A stretch of 64,000 bases of DNA from Tricholoma matsutake (GCA_026075535.2 AP026549.1:3844001-3908000), one strand, 5' to 3'. Positions 1 to 11,647 are shown, numbered from the stretch's first letter. Notes: generated by a model not told the origin, from the sequence alone. Translations and numbers: made by a program.

Positions 1-543
1 GGCTTGCATATCGTCCTCAAATTCCGACAAGGTCTAAATGTGAAGATCCAAGACCATGTCACCTGTCTCACCACTGGACAACCTTCGGATAACACCCCCA
101 AACAGTGGTACAATGCCACTATCATCTGCGATGAAAATTGCATTGCGAATGAGGCTTTTTGCATGTCTTCGCAAATGGCCTTGCAATCCGAAACCAGCTC
201 ACAGCTGGGGAACATGTTCTGCAAGCTCATTCACACCATGGTGCGGCCCCTCCCCCTGATTTTGCACACAACTGCCCCATCGCGATACACACTTTTGGCG
301 CAAAGTGTCTCCGCACCCACTAAACCAAAGGATGGATCTGCGCTCATCTGCTTTTGTTGCAGAGAACCCAGTCATGCATGACCTGAATGCCCAAGATGGT
401 TTGACATTTGGTACATGGATGGCGAAGAGCAACAGGATTTTGCACAGGAGGAATTCGCAGCACTGGATGTGAATGACACAAATGAGAGGAACGAGGAGCC
501 CATTGTAGAAGTAAAGGAGGATTTTCGCAGCGACAATGAGTGA
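1..543 (+). pseudogene. gag C-terminal part with CCHC zinc knuckle, broken
   Basis: This is the C-terminal portion of the capsid/nucleocapsid polyprotein. The frame beginning at position 4 carries a zinc-knuckle pattern around 350-395 (CFCC, then a His four residues on, then a Cys). The knuckle is interrupted by a TGA at 379-381 between its His and its last Cys. The frame then continues through an acidic tail to a TGA at 541-543. Pol follows in a different frame, so the intact ancestor probably used a frameshift or a separate start. The N-terminus is outside the window. Confidence 0.7.
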
Positions 544-3500
544 GTGGTACACCACTGTTGTCCACAAAAAATTGTTTCACAGTGTTGTCAGTAGGTGAAG
601 TGTACAAATCAAATTCTATTTCATCGACTGATCTCTCTGCGAATGATGCACAAGCCGTACTAACCCCTCCCTATCCTTGTTTGTGTTTTCATAAGTGCCC
701 TAAATGGGAGAAACGACTCCCCAACCACTATGTCATAGTGGCAACCCTGAGCCCCCACTCATTTGATCTCGAAGTATCACTGCAAACCACCAATACCAGT
801 GCTGTGCACATGACCAAGGCACTACTTGATTGTGGCGCCACCGGCCTTTTTGTCAGTTCTGACTTCATTGCACAAAATCACCTCGCAACAAAGGTGCTCA
901 GCCGACCAATCCCTGTGTTCAATGTTGATGGCTCAGTGAACAACACAGGCAATATCTCGGAAGTTGTAGAGGTCCTACTATGATTTCGCAACCACTCTGA
1001 ACGTGCAACATTTGCGGTGACTGGCATCGGCAAGCAAGATGTTATTCTCGGCCTCACCTGGCTCCACGAGCATAATCCTGAGGTGGACTGGCAGACTAAT
1101 GAGGTCAAAATGAGTTGATGCCTGAATCACTGCCGCACCTATCAGAACGAGACAAACAAAGAGTGCAAAAGCACTTTTCGAGAAATCACTAGCATTTGTA
1201 CCTGTTGTGCAGGTCCCATGCCTACCCCTGACATTGAGATGGAGGACATCCCGGACCTTCCGCAACTGGTGAATGATGATAACAATGACAAAGACCATGA
1301 TGAACCACCCCTTTCAAGCAAAAACTTGGTCAAAGAGGGAGATCACATCTTTGTCACTACCATTCCCTGCAAAGTGGAATTCATTCGTGCCATGTCCAAC
1401 ATTTCACAACAGCTAGCAGAGGCCTTCCATAAGAATGTGCAACCAAAGTCCTTTCACAAATCCATCCCTGCGCACTTCTATGAGTTTGAGGACCTATTTG
1501 CAAAGTCTTCGTTCAACCACTTGCCTGACTGAAAGGTATGGGATCATGCAATTGAACTCATCCCTGGTGCAAAAGCTGCTAGCTGCAAGGTCTACCCCCT
1601 CACGCCCAATGAACAAGCCAAGATGGACGAATTCATCTGGGAGAACCTAGCCACTGGCCACATTTGCCCCTCAAAATTGCCAATGGCATCCCCCATCTTC
1701 TTTATCAAGAAGAAGGATGGATCCCTCCAGCTTGTACAAGATTATTGTGCTCTCAATGCCCTCACAATCAAAAACTGATATCTGCTACCACTGATTTTGG
1801 AACTGGTAAATCAACTATGAGGTGCGAAATACTTTACAAAACTTGATGTGCAATGGGGGTACAACAATGTGTGCATGAAAAGGGGCGATGAATGGAAAGC
1901 CACTTTTTGCACGAATTGTGGGCTTTTTGAACCCTTGGTGATGTTTTTTGGACTCACAAACTCCCCTTCCACATTCCAAACAATGATGAACAACATTTTT
2001 CAGGATCTCATTATGGAAGGAGTGGTCTGTGTCTACCTGGATGACATCCTCATCTTTACAAAATCGATCGACGAACATCGGCACATTACGCACCTTGTCC
2101 TGGAGCGCCTTCATGTGCACAAGTTGTTTCTGCAACATGACAAGTGCAAGTTCGAGCAAACAATGATTGAGTACCTCAGACTCATCATATCTGAGGGCAA
2201 AATTCATATGGATCCCGTCAAGGTAGTAGGAGTCACTGAATGGCCCACCCCCACAATGCGCAAGGAGGTACAGTCATTCCTAGGGTTTGCAAATTTCTAT
2301 TGGCGCTTCATCAAAGACTTTTTGCATCATGTGAAACCCCTCTTTGAGCTCACAAAGAAGGAGCACAAATGGGAATGGGGACCTTTGGAACAAGGCGCCT
2401 TTGATGAAATCAAGAATCGTGTCACATCCTCCCCTATTCTCCATTTTGCTGACAATGCCAAAGCATTTCACATTGAGGTGGACAGCTCAGACTATGTGAC
2501 TGGCTCAGTGCTGTCGCAGCAATTGGCCAATGATCTCAAATGGCACCCTATCATGTTCTACTCAAAATCACTCAATGCAGTCGAATGAAATTATGAGATC
2601 CATGACAAGGAGATGCTAGCAGTGATGAGATCATTAGAGGAATGGGGGCATTTCCTTGAAGGTGCGCAGCACAAGGTAGAGATCTGGACTGACCACAAAA
2701 ATCTGGAGTACTTCATGACCGTGAAAAAGCTAAATCGCAGACAAGCTCGCTGGTCACTCTATCTTTTGCGGTTCGACTTTGTCATGCACCACTGTCCTGG
2801 AAAGAGTATGGGTAAATGTGATGCGCTTTCGTGACAAGCTGATCATGCAAACAGCGCTGATGATAATTGTGACACTACCCTGCTCTGCCCTGAATTCTTC
2901 ACAATTCGCACACTCAAAGGGGTGACGATCAAAGGAGTGGAGTGAAATATCTTGCACAAAGTGCAAAAGGGGGTTCGGGATGGAAAGAGCGAAGATGTGG
3001 TGGTACTAGCGATGAAGGAGTTGGATAGGGCCAAGGGTAAGACATTGCAAAGCTCGGAGTGGACAGAGGAGGATGGATTATGGAGGTTTCATGATCGCAT
3101 TTATGTTCTGCTCATACCAGACTTACAATGCAGAATCACTGAACAGCATCATGACTCCAACATTGGTGGACATGCAGGGCGCTGGAAAACACTCGAACTC
3201 ATCTCGCACAATTACTGGTGGCCAAACATGTTGTGCTTTGTCAGTCAGTACTGTAAGGCCTGCGATCTGTGTCTTTGCATGAAGGTGCAGAAGCGCCGAC
3301 CTTTTGGTGAACTACACCCCCTCCCAATCCCCAAAAATTGCTGGGATGTGGTAAGTGTTGATTTCATCACTGAACTTCCAGACTCCCATGGCTTCGATGC
3401 GATGATGGTGGTGGTAGACTTGGTGAGCAAGTGCAGCCATTTCATACCCACTCACACCACCATTATGGTGCTGGGATTGGCATGATTGTACTTGCAAAAC

Positions 3501-4445
3501 ATGTGGAAGCTTCATGGCCTCCCAAAATCGATGCTCTCAGATCGGGGACCACAGTTCATAGTGCAATTCATGCACAAATTGTATTGCTTGTTGGGGATCA
3601 CCATTTCGGCATCCACAGTGTATCACCCACAGTCTGATGGGCAGACTGAGCAAGTCAATCAGGAGCTCAAGCAATACATCCACATTTTTGTGAATGAGCG
3701 CCAAAATGATTGGGACACTCTGCTCCCTCTGGGTGAATTCACATACAATAACCATGTCCACTCATCCACCCAGCACTTCCCCTTCTTCGTTGACACTGGC
3801 AGACATCCGTGGATGGGTTTTGAGCCCAACCAATGACCCTCGAGGCTTGAGGCAGTCAATGACTTTGCAGATCAGATGAAGTCGACATTGGATGAGGCTC
3901 CTGCTGCCCTTGCCAAATCGAAGGATGATATGGTGAGGTACTATAACCAACAGCGAATCCCCACACTGATTTTCACAATTGGTGAAAAGGTCTTCCTGGA
4001 TGCTTTGGATATCAGCACAACTAGACCTATGAAGAAATTTGCACACCGCTTCCTGGGGCTGTACCCAGTCATTTCTCCTGTCGGCTCGCATGCATATCGC
4101 CTCCAACTGCCACCATCAATGGCTCAAATACATCTGGTGTTCCACATCATCAAGCTCATGCCCATGCCAATGGACCCAATCAAAGGTCGCCATGCAAAAC
4201 CACCACTGCCCCCCGAGATCGTAGGAGGAGAGGAGAGGTACGAGGTGGATGATGTGCTGGACAGCAGGATGAAGGGTAGGAAGTTGCAGTATCTGGTCAG
4301 ATGGAGAGGTTATGGGCATGAAGAGAATTCATGGATTCCAGAGGAGGATCTCAATGCTGCAAAACTAATCACAAACTTCTACAGGGCTCATCCAAGTGCC
4401 CCAAAATGTGTTAACACACTTACCTTTGGACAGATGGGATTCTGA
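544..4445 (+). pseudogene. pol: protease, RT, RNase H, integrase, chromodomain, with ten TGA stops
   Basis: One reading frame (phase of position 540) runs to the terminal TGA at 4443. The protease has its active-site-like LLDCGATG near 830. Reverse transcriptase spans about 1540-2330 with the YLDDIL catalytic box near 2035. RNase H runs about 2400-2834 (DHKNLEYF). The integrase shows the HHCC region near 3140-3290 (HH then CxxC), the core aspartates (VDFITELP near 3357) and the HPQSDGQTE block near 3625. A chromodomain ends the protein (about 4230-4390, YLVRWRGYG). In-frame stops lie at 981, 1116, 1530, 1776, 1818, 2586, 2832, 2943, 3483 and 3834, all TGA. Several arginines that are conserved in the family read as Cys or Gln. 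I see no frameshift. Confidence 0.92.
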
Positions 4446-4494
4446 CCACAATATCTGCACCAATGGAACTTTGCGCATCAGGATCCTGCACCTT

Positions 4495-4509
4495 AAGGGG
4501 GGGGGGTGA
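4495..4509 (+). other. Polypurine tract before the 3' LTR
   Basis: AA followed by ten G and a TGA spacer lies directly before the LTR start. This is the expected plus-strand primer site of the retroelement. Confidence 0.75.
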
Positions 4510-5066
4510 TGTAAGGGGAACACCTTATGAGCCCCTACAATGGTCGGCGCACATTTGCGAATGTTTCTGCACACCCGCAAATGTTTGTGCAACAAAGCGC
4601 CTTTTGTGCCAACCATCTACAAACATTCTGATATGTTGATCCATCAGCCCCTATTGTACTCTCACCATTCTCACAGTCAATACCCCTGCGCAAACCAGTT
4701 GCACAATCATTGCGCCTGCGGAAATGATCAAGGATGTCTTTGCATGCCCATTACCAATCATGGCCTGATGCAGACACCACTTACCAAGCATGGCCTGATG
4801 CGGACACTATCACTGATTGATGGCCATCTCCCCAAATGGGAACATGACCCTGGATCTGAATTAGTGCTAGGATGGAAGGGGCTCCAAGTATTTTAGAATT
4901 CCATATATATACTTTGGCCTTGCACCAGACTCCTTAGAGTTTTCTCTTTGGTTTTCCCTTGCAAGGTATGGGTCTTCTCCTTGTTCAATAGTTATTGAAT
5001 CTAAACTTTGGTTTTCCCTTGCAAGTATTGAGTTCTTAGGACTCTGATCGTAAGGTTGCCCTTACA
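4510..5066 (+). repeat. 3' LTR of the chromodomain element (557 bp)
   Basis: The ends are a perfect 8-bp inverted repeat, TGTAAGGG at 4510 and CCCTTACA at 5059-5066. A TATA-like stretch (ATATATATAC) sits near 4903-4912. Inside is a 20-bp direct repeat, CTTTGGTTTTCCCTTGCAAG, at 4946 and again at 5006, exactly 60 bp apart. The same arrangement with a different repeat sequence occurs in the related LTR at 7254-7677. The right flank is gag sequence of another element in reverse, so this copy inserted into older retroelement DNA. Confidence 0.88.
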
Positions 5067-6640
5067 GTCTGAGTCCAAGTCTGGACCACACACTCTATTT
5101 GCTTTGAGCCAATGAAGGAGGGCATTCAACCATTGTTCGAAGGTTTTGGTGTCTGGTAATCTGCCATATTTGAGCAGATTTGGGACATGTGGACTGTTCT
5201 TACCACTAGTGGTAGGAACTTCAGGCAAAACAGAGACTTTGCTGTTGATCTGTCTGTGGATTTTTGTATGAATGTCCCTCAAGTATTTTTGAGGGGCAAA
5301 GTGACCCTTTTCCTCGATAGGAATCAGGGCAGGAAGATGTGGACCAGTAGGGTGTACCCAACCCTTGTTGGGTACATGAATATCCAGATGAGTGTCATCT
5401 AGATGAATGATGTGAACTGCTACCTTGCCAGCAGTGAGATGAGGTCCTATTAGATGTCTCTTCCTCATCTTGGGAAGAGCTTGCACTCTCATTACTCGAC
5501 ATAATATACGATGAGTTAGTACCACTTCCATCCTCATCATCCCCTGATCCCTTACCATTGGGCAGAACACTTCTGCCTGTGTGACTCTGTGCAGACTGTC
5601 TGGGTCCTCCTGGTGGTGTGGTCTCTCACTTCTCTCTGTCAGAGTTTTTGTCATTGTTATCCTGAGGGTTACCATCCTTGTCAAAATAAAATCCCCTGGT
5701 CAGCAATCAATGTGGGGTGACTGACCCAGATATCGCCATCATGTATCCTTTGCAGAACAATCCTATTGTTATCAATATAGTGTACCTTCTTTTTGGAAGG
5801 TACTTTGTCTGGAATAACAGAGGCACTTGGACGTGGATTGCCACATACTTGGGAGGGGGAGTGTTCTAATTCCACGTGTTTGGTGGGACGAGGGGTAGTA
5901 GGTCTGGATGCAGGCCTATGGAAACATTGTCTGGCATAAGCCAACGCCAGATCTTTAAGTTGATTTTCCAACTCAATATGTTTGAAGTCCCTTGCATCCC
6001 TGCCATGGGCAAGGATGTCAGTAGTGATCTGGGCAGATTGCACAGCTCCAGACTCATCATCTGACTTGTCCTCTCTGGGCTTCCTGAGAGGTTTTTTCTC
6101 CTTGCATCGACGTAGTTGTTTGTGTTTGTCCATCGGCGTCGGAGACGCCAATGGAGCTAATTCTGGCCATTGGGCAGATAACAGTCTGGGTGTAGTGAAC
6201 CCCAGACTCTGTTGAGGAAGATCAATACCATAACTGGGGCTGACCCAGTTATGCAGAGGCTCTGGAGCTAGTTCATCCAGAGGTGAGAGTCTTTGTGACC
6301 CAGGATGAGGACCTGGGATTGATTGAGTGCTTCGTCAACTGCTTCTCAACAAGTTAGATTTTCTTGAATCAAGGTTGCTGTCACCAATGTCCTTGGCCAT
6401 CACTCAGCTTGTACAAAGTACGAGTGCAGGGGACGTGATTGTCCTCATGGCACATGTATTCACATTGAGGGTCACAGTTTGCCCTGTTGGAGACATCAAA
6501 TTCCTTGAGGTGCTTGTATGTGCACCTTGAGGAGTTGGGGTATGCTCAAATCCTGTGCACCCTGCAAAGGAGCATGTTTGGCTCTATTCCTGGTTTTCGA
6601 CCTGGCTGTCAAAGTCATGGCCATTGGAGTTGATATCAGT
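5067..6640 (-). pseudogene. gag of a second Ty3/gypsy element, truncated and broken
   Basis: Read on the minus strand, a long broken frame starts near 6640 and runs until it is cut by the LTR at 5066. Two long open pieces are visible, about 6151-5681 and 5684-5067. The last part (KYGRLPDTKTFEQWLNALL, then HWLKANRVCGPDLDSD) resembles the start of the capsid domain in fungal gypsy gag proteins. Upstream are low-complexity basic and acidic stretches typical of gag N-termini. The first 400 bases contain several stops. No pol remains in the window. Assignment to gag is by character and that one block, so it is moderate. Confidence 0.55.
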
Positions 6641-7067
6641 CTTCAGTAGCAGAGAAAAAAAAAATTCGGTCATAGCAGCGGGCAAAAAGCAGTGAAAAAA
6701 GTGTTGATTCGAGTTTGAGATGCTTGAGTCAGTTCCAAGCGATGGATTTGCTTCCGTCGCTGATTGCGTTGGGAATTTTCACCCTTTGTGGGAACAATTC
6801 AGGGTCGTGTTGATGATGATCGCTGATGGACAATGTTGAGCAAAACTCTATATGAGTTTTGGTGTTCAAAAAAGTGTGGTAAGTCTTGGGGAACTCCTTA
6901 AGTTCACAAGCCACAAGAACATGAATAACATATATATATTTGTGTAGTGGTAGTGATAAAAAGTTGATTATGTAAATAGAAGACTGGTCCCTATATAGAG
7001 ACCAGTCAGGTCAATAGCCTTATATTATAATATATATAAACATGGGGCCTAGCCCCAGGTCACCACA
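6641..7067 (-). repeat. Probable 5' LTR and leader of the reversed gypsy element
   Basis: On the minus strand this starts TGTGGTGACC at 7067, has TATA-like sequence (TATATATATTATAATATAAGG near 7040-7020) and leads into the gag start near 6640. I could not fix the LTR 3' end or a primer site. It contains the short hairpin GGGGCTAGGCCCC and the palindrome listed separately. Confidence 0.4.
6982..7007. repeat. 26-bp near-perfect palindrome GACTGGTC...GACCAGTC
   Basis: The two halves pair with one mismatch around a central TATA. A similar palindrome (AGACTGGTTTTGACCAGTCT) occurs near the left end of the hAT-type element at 58681. Confidence 0.6.
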
Positions 7068-7253
7068 CTTCTCCCCATGTTGATGACTCCCTCATTGATC
7101 CCTCACTATGACCACATCCACCCTCGATGCCCCAACCAATCCCAGGACCTCCACCTGCCAACCTCCCTCTGCCAGCCCCATGATATGTGGTCCAGAAGCC
7201 TCCAGTTTTCACTGAGCAGCAAGCGGCATTACAGCATGCTGATGCTGACCAAC
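7068..7253 (+). other. Short non-LTR stretch between retroelement pieces
   Basis: A proline- and threonine-rich open stretch could be a gag remnant, but no motif supports it. It is cut by the LTR starting at 7254. Confidence 0.3.
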
Positions 7254-7677
7254 TGTAAGGGGACTAGGGGATGTCTTGTGTGTTTTTCCTATTTTTTACA
7301 TTTGTCCTATATTTTTCCTCACTTTATTTCCTCCAATTCTTCATTTTCTATCATTTTTCCTTATTTTATTACTAATTTCCCCCTTCTATCACATTTGTAC
7401 ATGTTGACAGTTTTATATTTAGAGGCGGAGCACCCCTTCTGACATCTACCCCTTGGTATGATGTTATTCAGCAGCTTTGATCTGCCTATCTCTGCCTTTT
7501 CTATTTTTAGATTATTATTTGATTTTTGCAGTTTTCATATATACTGGGCATTGGAAAAAGGGTCCTGAGAGTTTTCTCTTCGGATTTCCCTTTGCTAGGT
7601 GTGCCTCCAATCCCTGTACTATGTAGTATAATTTTAACTTCGGATTTCCCTTTGCTAGATGCTGAGGTTGCCCTTAT
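7254..7677 (+). repeat. LTR of a relative of the first gypsy element
   Basis: It begins TGTAAGGGGA and ends GTTGCCCTTA, matching both ends of the LTR at 4510-5066. The right halves are clearly homologous, with a TATATATACT box, a GAGAGTTTTCTCT segment and a twice-repeated TTCGGATTTCCCTTTGCTAG 60 bp apart. The terminal CA is mutated. A gag start follows, so it is probably a 5' LTR. Confidence 0.78.
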
Positions 7678-7828
7678 CGTAGAAAACTCTCTCTTAAGGC
7701 CCAAAATTGTGAATGCACTGCCCAAGATAGGCAGGTATGGAGTGGACAACACTTCCCAAAGCTCCATAGACTCCCTACACACTGTTCCTGACAGTCCCAC
7801 CTTTAGTGCGCCACCATTTTCGCCAAAC

Positions 7829-8016
7829 ATGCCCCCTAGCACCATGGACGCATCAGAGTGCCTTGATGCACTTGAAAGCGACATTACCAGAATTTGCGCA
7901 CCAATTCATTCACTTAAATCTATGATCAAAAACTTCGTCAAAACACTTCAGACTAGCTCCACGACTAATATTCCACCCATTGTGACTCCAAGCATGCCCA
8001 ACAACAACACACCGCT
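7829..8016 (+). pseudogene. gag N-terminal fragment
   Basis: Behind the LTR at 7254-7677 a frame opens at the ATG at 7829 (MPPSTMDASECLDALESDI) and runs for 62 codons until it is cut by the LTR at 8017. The short helical segment DALESDITRICAPIHSLKS is consistent with a gag N-terminus. Nothing downstream of 8416 continues it, so the element is truncated or rearranged here. Confidence 0.5.
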
Positions 8017-8416
8017 TGTTAGGAAACAGCCCCATTACCTAATAAAATTTCATTTGATTTTATTATGTTGAATTACACCCAATGACGCCAAGTATGCTAC
8101 ACTTTGATAGCATGAGAATTTTATTTTGCATGCATCAAGATGTATGTGCATGTATGCACGCATTGGTAACAATAATGTACAATATATGTAACATAGTATA
8201 TAAACCCTAAATATATACCTAGGGGACCCCAGTTGTGTTCTCTTAGGTATTACACCTACGCTTGTGGTGTGAACGGCCTATCTCAACAAACTCATCTATA
8301 AATAACCCCTTGCATCAAAACCATCAATTCCCCCATCATGCGCGTGGATCCTGCTCCCTTCTTGTAGAGAGAACCCACACGGTCTTAGCTAGCAGATAGT
8401 GGGTGTCGCCCTAACA
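8017..8416 (+). repeat. 400-bp LTR with TGTTAGG/CCTAACA ends
   Basis: The ends form a perfect 7-bp inverted repeat (8017-8023 and 8410-8416) with TG...CA termini. A TATA box (GTATATAAACCC) lies near 8197. The 5-bp flanks differ (CCGCT and GAAAA), so there is no target duplication. It is either the 5' LTR of the gag-bearing element to its right or a solo LTR with decayed flanks. Confidence 0.72.
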
Positions 8417-8891
8417 GAAAAACACAACTTCCCATATCAGTGTGCCCTCTCTTACTTGCGCATATGTCATTGTTTCACTGCACCACATCCAATTACTCAT
8501 CCTTTCAGCACGAGCCAGAAGTACTTGTACATATGTAATCTACCTTTTCTTTCATAAGCCAATGCTAGGCCTCACCTTACATTGCGACCACCAGTGATTG
8601 AGAGGCAGCACTCATCATTAGGACAGCTGCAACCAGACAACTGATTGGATCTGGTTTAGTCCCAATTTACCTTACTCTATTCAGATGACTATTTTAGTTA
8701 CAAGCCAAATTCAGTGATATCTCCAAGATCAGGCACTGTTGGAAGGGGTATTGATCCGAAGTGCCAAATTAGGTGTCCAACAAACGATGAACCATTGACA
8801 AACCATCGACGAATGATCACGTGACCTGTCAACGCTTGGAGAAATTTTGAAGAACAAGTTGAAGAAGTGATTCATCACAGATTTTACCATT
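8417..8891 (+). other. Leader-like stretch before gag, no gene seen
   Basis: There is no open frame of note. Its position between an LTR and a gag start fits an untranslated leader. I could not identify a primer binding site. Confidence 0.4.
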
Positions 8892-9662
8892 ATGTCCAAA
8901 CCCTCAACTTCTAATCCCGGTCCTAATCCCATTCCCACACCAGCGCTAGATGCAAAAATTGATGTGTTTACAGTGCAAATGTCGCAATTAGTGTCAGTGT
9001 TGGCAGCATCACAGCCCAGACAAGCAGAAGTACAGCCAGAGATGACAGGAGATAGAGATGATGAGATGGAGGAGATGGTGGAGTGGATGTTTCAGGAGGA
9101 TGAGATGGCAGAGAAATCTGGAAATGGAAAAGTGCACTTACCTAAGTACGTGCCCCCACAAATCTTTGACGGTACCATGGAGAATACAAAATCTTTCATC
9201 AGCTCTATAGTATTGTACATCCATGGGAGGAAGCCAGAGTTTTGTACAGCTGAGTCTAGGATTATGTTTGCTCTCTCATACATCCAGGGGGGGAAAGTGC
9301 AGTTCTGGAGAAATGAGGCTATTAATCAAATTGCCACAGGAAATAAACCATTTTCAAGTTTCAAGGAATTTTTGGAGAGATTGGAGGCACAGTTTGGGGA
9401 CCCTAATCCAAAGGCAACAGCCAATGCCAAATTGAAAACCATGCACCAAGGTTCCCTAATGGCAGATGAATTTATCTTGCAGTTCAAAGCAGAAGCTTCG
9501 CAAACGGATATGGGAGAAGCTGCATTGGTAGAGTTTTTGAAAGCAGGATTAAATCCCTCTTTATTCAAGTCTATCTACTGACTACCTTCCATGCCAGAGA
9601 AGTTGGACAAGTGGTATAATTGGGTGATGCACCTTGATCAGCAATATCGGGAGGTCTTCGTC
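8892..9662 (+). pseudogene. Ty3/gypsy gag (capsid), truncated
   Basis: An open frame begins at the ATG at 8892 and runs to a TGA at 9579-9581. It then reads on in frame (LPSMPEKLDKWYNWVMHLDQ) to 9662. The first 70 residues are low complexity and acidic. From about residue 85 the sequence has the retrotransposon capsid pattern, with an ALSYIQGGKVQFWRNE helix, a LEAQFGDPN segment and a FKAEASQTDMGEAALVEFLK segment. In the family an arginine is usual where the TGA stands. The nucleocapsid and all of pol are missing, because the TIR element at 9663 begins in mid-gag. Confidence 0.82.
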
Positions 9663-9766
9663 CTCCCCCACATATTCCTGGAGGAATCCTGCAGGATTAT
9701 TGGGAACCAATGCTCCAGCCATTTGTCACTCAAGTATATATTCCTGACTCTTCCCATTCCAGGGGG

Positions 9767-9945
9767 ATTCCTGGTTGATTCCTGGTAAATTACACTCTTC
9801 CAGGAGGAATTCCTGGAATTCCCCAGGACTCTGGTACCAGGAATCCACCAGGAATCCACCAGGACTCTACCAGGACTCTACCAGGACTCTACCAGGACTC
9901 TACTGGGAATCCACTGGGAATCCACTGGGATTTAACCAGGAGTCC
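9767..9945. repeat. Short tandem repeats of GGAATCCACCA / CAGGACTCTAC in the left arm
   Basis: About five copies of CAGGACTCTAC and five of the GGAATCCACC/GGAATCCACT type follow one another. The same words occur in inverted form in the right arm at 11835-11945. They form the long inner part of the terminal inverted repeats. Confidence 0.8.
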
Positions 9946-9960
9946 TTACTATTAAAAAGG

Positions 9961-10034
9961 AAACCTTTGAGGATTGAACCCCAGACCTCAGGGTTGAATT
10001 AAACAGGTGCAATATACCATTAGACCATAGTGCC
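9961..10034 (-). repeat. tRNA-like sequence (SINE head or tRNA pseudogene)
   Basis: Read on the minus strand it starts GGCACTATGGTCTAATGGTA, which contains a good A box (TGGTCTAATGG). About 40 bases later it has GGTTCAATCC, a good B box. The anticodon arm does not fold into a normal 5-bp stem and 7-base loop, so it is not a functional tRNA gene. It points toward the left end of the host TIR element. Confidence 0.65.
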
Positions 10035-10259
10035 ATTCTAATATACAACATAAGTTGATCTAAGGACCACATTGAGTGGCTGTGTATGACAAAGCATACA
10101 GCTGCATCATCAACATTGCCAGCTCATCATTCAACCACCACCACCACTGTTGACAACGCCCCCTCCACCTCCCTCCCTCCCTCCTTTCTCTCACCACCAC
10201 CACTACCATGCCATTATAAACCACCACCCCTCTAGCCAACAACGAACATGCCACAATGC

Positions 10260-10880
10260 ACAGGAAATGGGCCCAAACAACTGGATGGAACGTGGGCCCA
10301 AACAACGCAGATCGTGTTGTTTGGGCCCTATGTAAGTTTTTTTTTGTTTGCTTTTTGTTTTTATAAACTAACTAACTCGTTTCTTTTGTTTTATAGGTTC
10401 TACTCTACTGGTAATGATGGCAAACGAGCCGACTGGATGGAACATGGGCCCAAACAATGCAGATCGCGTCATTTGGGCCCTACATAAGTTTTTTTTTCGT
10501 TTGCTTTTTGTTTTTATAAACCAACTAACCTGTTTCTTTAGCTTTATAGGTTATAATCTACTGGTAATGATGCCACCACCTGCAAATGAGCCAACACGGC
10601 CCAAATGATGTGATCTGCATTGTTTGGGCCACACATAAGTTTTTTTTGTTTGCTTTTTGTTTTTATAAACTAACTAACTCGTTTCTTTAGTTTTATAGGT
10701 TATAATCTACTGGTAACGATGCCACCACCTGCAAGCGAGCCAACACAGGCCCAAACACTGCAATCTGCATCATTTGGGCCCTATGTAAGTTTTTTTCATT
10801 TGCTTTTTGTTTTTATAAACTAACTAACTCATTTCTTTTGTTTTATAGGTTCTACTCTACTGGCAACAATGGCCGGACAC
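10260..10880 (+). repeat. 150-bp tandem repeat, about four units, each with an intron-like core
   Basis: Units recur near 10331, 10481, 10631 and 10783. Each has TTTGGGCC, then a 5' splice-like site, a long T-rich run, ACTAACTAACT (branch-point-like) and TTTATAGG (3' splice-like). A short conserved segment follows, reading ATGATGGCAAACGAGCC or similar. Units 1 and 4 have GTAAGT; units 2 and 3 have ATAAGT at the same place. Related modules occur in reverse at 59300-59720. Confidence 0.85.
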
Positions 10881-11647
10881 GAGACAATCCAACACACCCA
10901 CCCTATGCCTGCGAGCCTCTGCTCATAGGGTGGATTGTGAGTGTGTGCAGTTGACGACAACAACGATGCTGCCTACCAGCACCAGAACCCCAAGAACACG
11001 AAGCATGGCTGCCAACCATGACAGACAACAACAACAGGGCCAATGACACACCACCCACCTCCAGCCCCATGAGCCACTGCTCATGGGGTGGATTGCAGGT
11101 GGAATGGCGATGACGGCCACCACCACACAGCCAGAGATGGCCAGGATGGCAATGATGACCAGGAAGGGCACGGCGACCAGGAGCAGCACAGAAATGACGC
11201 CCAGGACAGCAACGACGAGGACAGCGACAATGAAGGCCCGGCACCCAGGATGATGGGGACAGGACAACAGGCATGACTCACCAGGCTGCCCCCATATTTT
11301 GCATGGGGCAGTTTTTTTCATTTTTAATTTATGGTAATACCTTCCCCCTTGCCCACATTTTATGTGGGTGAGGGGTTTTTCTTTCTTTTTCTTTATAATT
11401 GTAGTGCTCCCCTCATGTTCAATGCAAGGGGAGATTAGTTTTATATGTATATATTTGTAGGACTCCCCCTTGCACCTTGTGTGGGGGAGGTTTTTTTTTA
11501 TGTAATTAATGGTGTATCCCTCATGTCAAATGTGAGGGATGTAGTTAATAAATTTTATTTGATCTTAATTGTGAGCTTCAAGAGAGAAATACCTAAGTTT
11601 GAGTTTGAGGGTATAAATACACTTTTATATTGTCAGCTAATAATTCT
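10881..11647. other. GC-rich and T-rich middle of the TIR element, no gene
   Basis: Repeated words CTGCGAGCCTCTGCTCATAG and GCCACTGCTCATGGGG suggest further decayed repeats shared with 58681-60225. Overlapping open frames on both strands are low complexity. Four GGGGGAG...CCTTG motifs in T-rich DNA lie at 11290-11490. Confidence 0.45.

Larger units (their letters stand above)
1..5066 (+). mobile_element. Ty3/gypsy chromodomain retrotransposon, 5' end outside window
   Basis: A nearly complete LTR retrotransposon. In order it shows a gag end with a zinc knuckle, protease, reverse transcriptase, RNase H, integrase and a chromodomain, then a purine tract and a 3' LTR. This order with a C-terminal chromodomain is that of fungal chromoviruses. 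The 5' LTR and the start of gag lie before base 1. The copy is dead: pol is broken by ten in-frame TGA codons. It is not frameshifted over 3.9 kb, so it inserted fairly recently compared with its point-mutation load. Confidence 0.93.

Noticed and set aside
544..4445. UGA read as a sense codon (altered genetic code)
   Set aside because: The nitrite reductase has no internal TGA over 1157 codons, and the affected genes also show arginine-to-cysteine and arginine-to-glutamine changes. Deamination explains all of this.
9961..10034. Functional tRNA gene on the minus strand
   Set aside because: A and B boxes are good, but the anticodon arm has no normal stem and loop.
10903..11321. Several overlapping long open frames on both strands
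   Set aside because: Low-complexity GC-rich repeat DNA reads open in most frames; no conserved motif.
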